NCBI GenBank assembly: GCA_965228975.1
Contig: OZ245851.1
Span: forward strand, 4,030,001-4,094,000
Source: JAJFJD01 sp965228975
Lineage (GTDB): Bacteria > Pseudomonadota > Alphaproteobacteria > UBA8366
Reading direction: 5' to 3'
Length of the DNA: 64,000 bases
A program made the position numbers and the translations under genes. Shown in pieces: positions 26,928 to 33,744 of the stretch. The notes below the pieces were generated by a model, which was not told where the DNA came from, did not search any database, and was given only the letters and a program-made list of their open reading frames with translations. Within the stretch, counting starts at the first letter, position 1. Every line of letters starts with the position of its first letter.

Positions 26928-28156
26928 GGCCGCAAAAGGTCAGGCACCTGCCGCTCGAAGAGCCGCCGTCCCCGTTTGAAGGCGGCGAGCGGCGGGGCCA
27001 CGACCGCGATGGTCTCCGCCGCGCTTTCGGCGTTCCAGAGGACAAGGTCGGCCGGATTGCCGACGGCGATGCCATAGGCTTCCCGCCGCATCGCGCGCGC
27101 CGGCCGTTCGGTGATCATCCGGAAACACTCGGTCAATTCGCCGACCGTGCCACGCTGGATCACATTCGCATACATGTTGACGATCCGGATCAGCGAGCAG
27201 TCGCCGAAGGGCGTGAACGGGTTCATGATGTTGTTGGTGGAAATCGTGCAGTTCGCGCCGAACGCGTTCAGCGCGTTGCCGTCAGCCACGCCGCGGATGA
27301 CGTTGTAGTCCAAGTGCCGGCCGTTGTTGAACAGGTCCGTCGCCGGCAGCACCGCGACCGACACGCCGGAATCCCCGAGCCGCCGGCCGAGCGCTTCCAA
27401 TTCCTCGGGCGGCAGGCAGGAATACTTGGATCCGTGGCCGATCGCGACCCGGCCGCCCCAGCCCAACTCATCCGTGAGATCGCAGACCTGGAAGATATCC
27501 AGGTCATGCGTCGTGTACCCGCCGTCGAGATGGATATCCACGTCCACGTCGTACTCGCGGGCCAGCGCGAAAATCCGCTCGATCTGTGCCGGGCGGTCGG
27601 TGTCGTAGCGCGGTGCCCCGCCGACGACGGGCGCGCCGCGCTTCAGCGCCGCGACGATGTTTTCCTCGCCGCCGGGGCTGTTGGTCCACCCCTCCTGCAG
27701 AAAGGCGCAGAGCTGCAAATCGATGCCCCACGCGTAGTCTTTCGCGAGTTGCTCGATCGCCTCATAACCGCGCAGCCCCACGTTGGGGTCCACCTCAACA
27801 TGGGTTCGCATATGCGTAACCCCGTGCAACAGGCACTGCTCCAGCGTGTCCCGGGCCCGGGCATAGATGTCCTCGACCGTGAAGGTATGCTTGATCGCCG
27901 CCGTCCGTTTCATGTGATCGGTGGACTTGCGGTCCGCCGGCGGCTCGCAGCGATCCAAAATGCGCGCCTTATCGAGATGAAAATGGCTTTCCACGAGTCC
28001 CGGAGAGACGAACCTTCCGGCGGCATCCACCGTTTCGACGCCGTCGGGCAAGCCGGTTTCGAGCACGGCGATCTTGCTGTCCTCGACCCCGATGTCGACC
28101 GTCGAATCGTCCGGCCCTGAAAGCTGCGCGTTACGGATAACAAGGTCCAATGTCAT
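26924..28156 (-). CDS. Cytosine-deaminase-like amidohydrolase
   Basis: 410-residue metal-dependent hydrolase. It has the N-terminal beta-sandwich with VIRNAQLSGPDDST, then the metal motif VESHFHLDKARIL, MRTHVEVDP, DIHLDGGYTTHD and a late conserved aspartate region (VLPATDLF). This pattern matches the CodA branch of amidohydrolases, which deaminate pyrimidines or triazines. ATG at 28156 follows AAAGGA; the open frame to 28270 is untranslated upstream sequence. It is divergent from the M20 hydrolase/OPRT pair, so a role in nucleobase or hydantoin breakdown is plausible. The substrate is not fixed by sequence. Confidence 0.82.
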   Translation of the reverse strand: MTLDLVIRNAQLSGPDDSTVDIGVEDSKIAVLETGLPDGVETVDAAGRFVSPGLVESHFHLDKARILDRCEPPADRKSTDHMKRTAAIKHTFTVEDIYARARDTLEQCLLHGVTHMRTHVEVDPNVGLRGYEAIEQLAKDYAWGIDLQLCAFLQEGWTNSPGGEENIVAALKRGAPVVGGAPRYDTDRPAQIERIFALAREYDVDVDIHLDGGYTTHDLDIFQVCDLTDELGWGGRVAIGHGSKYSCLPPEELEALGRRLGDSGVSVAVLPATDLFNNGRHLDYNVIRGVADGNALNAFGANCTISTNNIMNPFTPFGDCSLIRIVNMYANVIQRGTVGELTECFRMITERPARAMRREAYGIAVGNPADLVLWNAESAAETIAVVAPPLAAFKRGRRLFERQVPDLLRP

Positions 28157-28314
28157 GGCGTCGTCCTTTCCTGGCGGCGGCGATGGCAAATGCTCCAAGC
28201 CTCCAATTGTAGGCGGCAAATCCGATTGGGCACCATCGACACACGATTGTAATTCTTCTTGCCTAAACACTGATACAGCAGGAGACTGAAGGTTTTCCCG
28301 GAGTGGATGGAGCG

Positions 28315-29613
28315 ATGTCAGAGGCGAATTTATCCAGGGATTGGATGGTCCCGAAAGACCTTCGGGATTGGACGGTCGATATCTTCGATACGTTGTACCG
28401 CCAGTCCTTCGACGGCGTCGGCGTTTCGCGTGCTACCTATGGCGACGGCGAAACCAAGGCGATGGAAGTGATCGCCGGCCGTGCCGAACAGGAAGGCCTC
28501 GAGGTCAGCTACGACCCGGCAGCCAACCTGGTCATCTCGTTGCCGGGCGAGGCCCCCGATCAGCCCTTCATCGCCTGCGGATCGCATTTGGATTCCGTTC
28601 CGGAAGGCGGCAATTTCGACGGCGCCGCCGGCGTCATCGCCGGGCTAACATCACTCGTGCAACTGCGCCGCAAGGGCGTCACGCCGCCCCGCACGATCAA
28701 GGTCATGGGTTTGCGGGGCGAGGAAAGCGCCTGGTTCGGGCATTGCTATCTGGGATCGCGCGCCCTGTTCGGCGGGCTAGAACCGGACGACATGACGCTG
28801 CCGCATCGCACCACCGGCGATCCCTTGATCGACTACATGCGGACCGCCGGCGCCGACGTCCAGCATCTCCAGTCCGGCAACGCCATCCTGAAGCCGCAGG
28901 ACATCGCCTGTTTCTTCGAACTGCATATCGAGCAAGGCCCCGTCATGATCGCGCGCGGGGTTCCCGTCGGCATCGTCACCGGCATCCGCGGCAACAACCG
29001 TCATCCGAACGCGAGCTGCACCGGCGAAGCGGCGCATTCGGGCGCGGTGCCGCGCTGGTTGCGCCATGACACCGTATTCGCGGCGTCCGAGCTGATCACG
29101 CGCCTCGACCGGCACTGGCAGGCCTTGCTGGAACAGGGCGAGGATTTGGTGGTCACCGTCGGGATCATCGGCACGAAGCCGGACGAACACGCCATGAGCC
29201 GTGTCCCGGGCAATATCAACTTCAGCCTGGAATACCGTAGCCAATCGAAAGACCTGTTGCGGGAATTCGAGGAGTTGGTGCATGACGAGGCACGGATCAT
29301 CCAGCGCCTGCGGAAAGTCTCGTTCGACCTCGGCCCGCCGGTCGAAACCGAACCGGCGATGATGGACGAACGGCTGGTCAAGCATCTGTCGGGCATTTGC
29401 CAGAAGCTCGACATCGACCACGAGCAACTCCCGTCGGGAGCGGGGCATGATGCCGCAATCTTCGCCAACGAAGGCGTCCCGTCGGTTATGATCTTCGTGC
29501 GCAACGAGAACGGGTCCCACAATCCCGACGAAGCGATGGACTATGACGACTTCTTCCTGGGCTCCGAAGTTCTGTTGAACGGCATGCTGACCGCACCGGA
29601 GGCGCTGACATGA
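28315..29613 (+). CDS. M20-family N-carbamoyl-amino-acid hydrolase / allantoate amidohydrolase-like
   Basis: 432-residue zinc hydrolase of the HyuC/AllC type. Metal ligands are visible in GSHLDSVPEGG, FDGAAGV, GEESAWF, FFELHIEQGP and NENGSHNPDEAM. A dimerisation or lid domain is inserted around residues 210-320. Such enzymes cleave N-carbamoyl groups from amino acids, beta-ureidopropionate or allantoate. A GTG at 28303 is possible; the ATG at 28315 after GGAGCG is preferred. Its stop overlaps the next start (ATGA), coupling it to a phosphoribosyltransferase. Confidence 0.88.
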   Translation: MSEANLSRDWMVPKDLRDWTVDIFDTLYRQSFDGVGVSRATYGDGETKAMEVIAGRAEQEGLEVSYDPAANLVISLPGEAPDQPFIACGSHLDSVPEGGNFDGAAGVIAGLTSLVQLRRKGVTPPRTIKVMGLRGEESAWFGHCYLGSRALFGGLEPDDMTLPHRTTGDPLIDYMRTAGADVQHLQSGNAILKPQDIACFFELHIEQGPVMIARGVPVGIVTGIRGNNRHPNASCTGEAAHSGAVPRWLRHDTVFAASELITRLDRHWQALLEQGEDLVVTVGIIGTKPDEHAMSRVPGNINFSLEYRSQSKDLLREFEELVHDEARIIQRLRKVSFDLGPPVETEPAMMDERLVKHLSGICQKLDIDHEQLPSGAGHDAAIFANEGVPSVMIFVRNENGSHNPDEAMDYDDFFLGSEVLLNGMLTAPEALT

Positions 29614-30302
29614 CGAACGATCCCTCCCTGGGCGCGCAAACCGCACAAATACTTCTGGACACCGATTCCGTGCTGTTCCGGCCGGAGCAGCCGTTCTTCT
29701 TCTCTTCCGGCTGGGCCAGCCCGGTCTTCGTCGACTGCAAGCGATTAATCTCCTATCCGCTGGCGCGCGAGGCGATCATCGACCTCTCCGTCCGCAAGAT
29801 TCTGTCGATGGTCGGATACGAGGCGCTCGACGTGATCGCGGGCGGCGAAGGCGGCGGCATGCCCTTCGCCGCGATCATCGCGGACCGTCTGCACCTGCCG
29901 CTGGTGGTCGCGCGGCGGCAGTCGAAAGGCATCGGCCGCTACGCGCAGATGGATGGCACTTTCAAGGAAGGCAGCCGGGTTTTGCTGGTCGACGATCTGA
30001 CGACCGACGGCCGCACCAAGGCCAGCTTCTGCAACGGGTTGAAACGCGCCGGCGCCGATGTGCGGCATACGTTCGTGATCTTCAAATACGGAATCTTCGA
30101 CCACCAGGTGCCGGACATGGACGAGTTGGGGATCAATCTATTCTCCCTCGCCACCTGGACCGAAGTACTGGCGGTCGCCCGAGAACGCAAGGCGTTTGAC
30201 GAAAAAACGCTGGCCGGGATCGAGGCCTATATCGCCGATCCCATCGTCTGGTCAGAACGGCACGGCGGCATCGGCAAGGACGCCGTCGCGCCCGCGTCCT
30301 AG
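29610..30302 (+). CDS. Orotate phosphoribosyltransferase-like protein
   Basis: 230-residue type I phosphoribosyltransferase. The PRPP loop is VLLVDDLTTDGRTK (about residues 128-141), preceded by VIAGGEGGGMPFAAIIAD and VVARRQSKGIGRYAQMDG, the order seen in PyrE. It would attach ribose-5-phosphate to a pyrimidine-like base. A four-base overlap with the M20 hydrolase indicates one operon, so a catabolic or salvage role rather than housekeeping UMP synthesis is possible. The TAG stop shares CTAG with the convergent selenoprotein gene. Confidence 0.87.
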   Translation: MTNDPSLGAQTAQILLDTDSVLFRPEQPFFFSSGWASPVFVDCKRLISYPLAREAIIDLSVRKILSMVGYEALDVIAGGEGGGMPFAAIIADRLHLPLVVARRQSKGIGRYAQMDGTFKEGSRVLLVDDLTTDGRTKASFCNGLKRAGADVRHTFVIFKYGIFDHQVPDMDELGINLFSLATWTEVLAVARERKAFDEKTLAGIEAYIADPIVWSERHGGIGKDAVAPAS

Positions 30303-30889
30303 GACTTCCCGCCGTTGAGCGTGGAAAGGGCCTTGATCACCGCACTCGGGTCCGGGCGCTGCGTATAGTTCGCTTCCGCGTAGACGCCCCTTACGATACC
30401 GGCTGCGTCGAGCACGACGATGGTCGGATGCGCGATACCGTATCCGAAACCTCCCGGCGCGTGATCCTCGTTCAACACGCCAAAAGCGCGGATGACCTCC
30501 GACTTCGGGTCGGACAACATCGTGAACCCGATCTTCCGCCGTTTGGCGAACCGATCCAGTGTTTGGACCGGATCATAGCTGACCGTGGCCACGGTGTAGC
30601 CGAGGTCGGTGATTTCTTTGAGGCGCTTGTTCCAGGCGACCGCCTGGATCTTGCAGAAGGGTCACCAATCGAAGGATCGCGTGAAGAGAATGATCAATCC
30701 GCGCTGACCCGTCAGGTTCTCGCGGCTCCGCGGATCACCGCTCTGGTCGGACAGGGTCAACGGATGCGGGCTCGCCTTTCCGATCGCCGGGCCGCGATCC
30801 GCGGCCCCGGCAGGCAAGGCAAAGCCGAACCCCAGCAGCAAAAGCGCGAAAAACCCAGCAAAAACACTCTTTTCAAGACTTAGGCTCAC
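30299..30889 (-). CDS. Peroxiredoxin-like selenoprotein, UGA at codon 76 read as selenocysteine
   Basis: AhpC/TSA-fold protein of 196 residues if UGA is decoded. GTG at 30889 has TGAGGA eight bases upstream and starts a clean signal peptide (hydrophobic FAGFFALLLLGFGFALPAGA). The thioredoxin-fold active site reads RSFDW-U-PFC-KIQAV: UGA (U76) occupies the place of the first cysteine of a C-x-x-C motif and C79 is intact. The same frame then runs without a stop through ITDLGYTVATVSYDPV, FTMLSDPKSEVIRAFGV and GIAHPTIVVLDAAGIVRGVY to TAG at 30299. A SECIS-type hairpin sits at the correct distance. Predicted role: periplasmic or membrane-anchored thiol peroxidase or disulfide oxidoreductase. The alternative is a pseudogene with a Cys-to-stop change; no Sel genes lie in this window. 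Confidence 0.85.
30632..30647 (-). promoter_or_regulatory. Bacterial SECIS element (predicted)
   Basis: On the coding strand CCAGGC-GGTC-GCCTGG forms a perfect six-base stem with a GGUC apical loop. The loop starts 20 bases after the UGA at 30664-30662. In E. coli fdhF the SelB-binding hairpin has a GGUCU loop beginning about 18 bases after UGA, so loop sequence and spacing both match. The hairpin lies within the coding frame, as bacterial SECIS elements do. Confidence 0.8.
30662..30664 (-). other. In-frame UGA, predicted selenocysteine codon
   Basis: TGA at codon 76 between DW and PFCK. Conventional gene callers would split the gene here into an upstream piece ending at the UGA and a downstream piece starting at a GTG at 30592. 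Sequence continuity, the active-site position and the hairpin downstream argue for recoding. Confidence 0.82.
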
Positions 30890-30964
30890 GATTGGCGTCC
30901 TCAACACGGCGTTGCGAAACTCCCTACAATCTATGGTGCTTGGTGGACGATTCAATAGGTATGA

Positions 30965-30998
30965 GGCATACGGCCGAAACCCGTTCCGGCCGTATGCC
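30965..30998 (-). terminator. Hairpin terminator candidate after the 31014-31949 gene
   Basis: Twelve-base perfect stem (GGCATACGGCCG at 30965-30976 with CGGCCGTATGCC at 30987-30998) and a ten-base loop, beginning 15 bases after the stop of the dehydrogenase gene. There is no long U-run, so termination may be partial. It separates that gene from the selenoprotein gene on the same strand. Confidence 0.6.
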
Positions 30999-31013
30999 CA
31001 AGCCGTTTATGGC

Positions 31014-31949
31014 CTAGTCCTGGCCGTCCTTTTCCAGGATCGCCTTGATCGCGTCCGCTTCCACGGCGATTTCCAAGCCAGCGCGCTCTTCCTGCAACAG
31101 CATGGCGACGCGGGAATCCCGGTCGTCCCAGCCACGGGCGCGGGCCTCGGTCAGTTCTTCCAGCGCCATGTTGGCGAAGCGCATCGGCACGCCGACTTCC
31201 TTCCCGAGAGACGTCGCCAAGGTCACGTCCTTGTGCGCGAGGCGCAAGGCGAAGTCCGGCGGATCGAACTTCCCCGGCAGGAATTGCGCGGCCAGCCCAT
31301 CATAGGTCCGCCGGCGCCCCTGCGCGCCCTGCCGGACCGCATCCCACAGCGCGGCCGGCTCGACGCCGGCCTTCACGCCCATGGTGAAGACTTCGGCCAT
31401 GACGCATTGGATCGCATAGCCGGAGCAGTTATGCACCAGCTTGGCCACCGACCCGGCGCCGATCGGCCCGATATACCGCGCCCGGTCACCGATCGTGTCG
31501 AGGACGGCCTTGTGTTTCGTGAAAATTTCCTGCTCGCCGCCGACCCATAGCGCCATCTTGCCGGAAGCCGCGCCATGCGGGCCGCCACTGACCGGGGCGT
31601 CGAGGAAATGGACCCCCTTCTCGGCGAATTCACCGTGCAGCTTCCGCACCATGCTGGGTGCGTTGGTCGACAGATCGAAACAGGCGCTCCCGGCTTTCAT
31701 CCCGTTCAACAGGCCGTTCTCGCCAACCGCGACGGCTTCCACCTCGGGCGGTCCCGGTAACGAGGTCATGACCACCTCGCAGGACTCGCCGAGGGCCGCG
31801 GGCGAGTCCGCCCATGTCGCCCCGTTGGCGACATGCGGTTCCCCCGCCGCCTTGTTGATATCGTGCACGAGGACATCGTAGCCGCCCTTGATCAGGTTGG
31901 CGGCCATTCCCTTGCCCATCGTTCCGAGGCCGATGAATCCTACCTTCAT
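31014..31949 (-). CDS. NAD(P)-dependent 3-hydroxyisobutyrate / tartronate-semialdehyde reductase family
   Basis: 311-residue beta-hydroxyacid dehydrogenase. It has the dinucleotide motif VGFIGLGTMGKGMAANL at the N-terminus, the substrate motif FLDAPVSGGPHGA, and the catalytic lysine in GAGSVAKLVHN, followed by the all-helical C-terminal domain. It would interconvert a 3-hydroxyacid such as 3-hydroxyisobutyrate or glycerate with its semialdehyde. ATG at 31949 follows GAGGAGA. It is followed by a hairpin and is 50 bases downstream of the thiolase-like gene, so it may end the operon starting at 33576. Confidence 0.9.
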   Translation of the reverse strand: MKVGFIGLGTMGKGMAANLIKGGYDVLVHDINKAAGEPHVANGATWADSPAALGESCEVVMTSLPGPPEVEAVAVGENGLLNGMKAGSACFDLSTNAPSMVRKLHGEFAEKGVHFLDAPVSGGPHGAASGKMALWVGGEQEIFTKHKAVLDTIGDRARYIGPIGAGSVAKLVHNCSGYAIQCVMAEVFTMGVKAGVEPAALWDAVRQGAQGRRRTYDGLAAQFLPGKFDPPDFALRLAHKDVTLATSLGKEVGVPMRFANMALEELTEARARGWDDRDSRVAMLLQEERAGLEIAVEADAIKAILEKDGQD

Positions 31950-31999
31950 GAGAGTCTCCTCTTATTATTGTTCCGTCGGTCCATTCCGGGCGCGAACGT

Positions 32000-33142
32000 C
32001 TACGGATCCTGATTGGTGAAAACGATGGTGCCCGCCGCCGCGAACATGCCGCCCACGCCCTGACACACGCCGATCTGCAGGCCGTCCACCTGCGCCGGCG
32101 CTTCGCCGCGCATCTGGCGCACGCTCTCCTGCAACGCGAACATGCCGTACATGCCGGTATGCGTGTAGGAGAGCCCGCCGCCGGATGTGTTCATCGGCAG
32201 TTTGCCGCCGGGGGCGGTGTTGCGCTCCATGATGAAGTCCGGCCCCTCGCCGCGCTCGCAGAAACCCAAATCCTCGAGACCCCAAATCGGTAGATGCGCG
32301 AAGGCGTCGTATACCATCAGATGGTCCACTTCGCCGTGCTTGACGCCCGATTCCTCGAATGCCTTGGCCGACGAGACCTTGAAGGCGCGGGAGCTGGTAT
32401 AGCTCTCCAGCTGGCTGACCAGCCGGCTTTCGACGCTTTCCCCGGTGCCGAGGATGTAAACCGGCTTCTTGGGAAAATCCTTCGCGCGGTCCGCCGAGGT
32501 CAGAATCAGCGCGCCGCCGCCGTCGGTGACGAGGCAGCACATCAACAAACGGAACGGCCAGGCGATCATCCGGCTTTCCAGCACATCGTCGATGGTGATC
32601 GGATCGCGGAAGGCCGCGCGCGGATTCTTCGCCGCCCATTCGCGCTGGATCACCGCCACGTTGGCGATCTTCTCGACCGGCACGTTGTATTCCTTCATGT
32701 AGCGCAGCACCGGCAGCGTGAACATGGTCGGCGGGCCGAGGACGCCATAGGGAATCTCGAATTGTCCGTTCAGGCTGCTGGCGTGCGGCGCGGCCCGGGA
32801 ACGGCCGACATTCGACCGGCCGGATTCGCCGTGGGTGATCAGCACCGTACTGCACAGGCCCGAGGCGATCGCCGCGGCGGCATGGCGCACATGGATCAGA
32901 AAGGATGTGCCGCCGACAGCCGTACCGTCGACCCATTTCGGCGTGATGCCGAGATAGTAGGCGATCTCGGTCGGCTCCTCCCGGCAGCAAGCGACGCCGT
33001 CGATATCGGACGGCTTCAGCCCGGCATCGGCCAATGCGTTCAACGCGGCATCCGCGTGCAGTTGAATGTTCGAGACATTGGGAATCTTCCCCAACTCGGT
33101 GGTTTCGGCAGCGCCGACAATGGCGACGGAATGCGGTTTCAT
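32000..33142 (-). CDS. Thiolase-like protein (SCP-x/Ltp2-type)
   Basis: 380 residues with the thiolase fold: start SVAIVGAAETTELGK, the segment SFLIHVRHAAAAIASGLCSTVLITHGESG, and the late motifs VYDAFAHLPIWGLEDLGFCERGEG and NTSGGGLSYTHTGMYG. At the position where thiolases have the acyl-accepting cysteine (GG-C-A-S) this reads GGTSFL, so classical thiolysis is unlikely. Ltp2-type members partner with DUF35 proteins and act as retro-aldolases in steroid side-chain removal. A DUF35 gene precedes it by 17 bases. ATG at 33142 follows GAGGAGAT. Confidence 0.85.
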   Translation of the reverse strand: MKPHSVAIVGAAETTELGKIPNVSNIQLHADAALNALADAGLKPSDIDGVACCREEPTEIAYYLGITPKWVDGTAVGGTSFLIHVRHAAAAIASGLCSTVLITHGESGRSNVGRSRAAPHASSLNGQFEIPYGVLGPPTMFTLPVLRYMKEYNVPVEKIANVAVIQREWAAKNPRAAFRDPITIDDVLESRMIAWPFRLLMCCLVTDGGGALILTSADRAKDFPKKPVYILGTGESVESRLVSQLESYTSSRAFKVSSAKAFEESGVKHGEVDHLMVYDAFAHLPIWGLEDLGFCERGEGPDFIMERNTAPGGKLPMNTSGGGLSYTHTGMYGMFALQESVRQMRGEAPAQVDGLQIGVCQGVGGMFAAAGTIVFTNQDP

Positions 33143-33159
33143 GGCTCTATCTCCTCGCC

Positions 33160-33576
33160 TTAGCTTTTCGCCGGCCGAAATTTCGGCAGCGTGATCTCGT
33201 CGGTCGCGGTCTCGAAGGCGACTTCGAGCGGCATGTCGAGCACCAGCGCCTCGGGCGTCTGCTCGCAATCGACGATATTCGTCATCATGCGGGGCCCCTC
33301 TTCCAACTCGACCACGGCGATCGCATACGGCGCCTCGTCCTCGAAGCCCTTCGCCGGGCGGTGGTTGATGACGTAGCTGAACAGCGTCGCCTTGCCGGAG
33401 GCTTCGAAAACCTCGACATCGCGCGAGCCGGTAAAGGGGCTGAACGGACGCGGGGGGAAATAGGCCTTGCCGGTGTCCTTGCACCGCTGCAACAGAAGCT
33501 TGCCGTCGCGGCAGCCATCCCAGAAATGCTGCGTCTCCGGTGTCGGTTGCGGCAGCGGTTTACGATAGTCGCTCAT
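33160..33576 (-). CDS. DUF35 (OB-fold, zinc-ribbon) protein, ChsH2-like partner
   Basis: 138 residues. The N-terminal rubredoxin-like part is QHFWDGCRDGKLLLQRCKDTGKAYFPPRPF, and the C-terminal OB fold holds VINHRPAKGFEDEAPYAIAVVELEEGPRM. The PPR motif is kept, but only one cysteine of the usual zinc ribbon remains, so zinc is probably absent. DUF35 proteins bind acyl-CoA and form complexes with thiolase-like partners such as the one downstream. The frame is open far upstream (antisense to the molybdenum hydroxylase), but ATG at 33576 is the only sensible start. Confidence 0.85.
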   Translation of the reverse strand: MSDYRKPLPQPTPETQHFWDGCRDGKLLLQRCKDTGKAYFPPRPFSPFTGSRDVEVFEASGKATLFSYVINHRPAKGFEDEAPYAIAVVELEEGPRMMTNIVDCEQTPEALVLDMPLEVAFETATDEITLPKFRPAKS

Positions 33577-33744
33577 GGTCCGGTCATCCTCTAATGCTTG
33601 GCCCAGCGCCCAAATGTCGATTATGCTTCCGTCAACAATACTCATCCGTCCCGTCATTGCCAAAACGGTCGCAACGGTGCCCGAGGAAAGCGCCACCGCG
33701 ACGACGTTTGACCGCATGACGGCCGCCCAGGAGAACGCCATCCA

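Noticed and set aside
30299..30955. Reading the two peroxiredoxin halves as two separate genes or a simple pseudogene
   Set aside because: Neither half is a complete domain, the frame is continuous, UGA replaces an active-site Cys and a SECIS-type hairpin follows.
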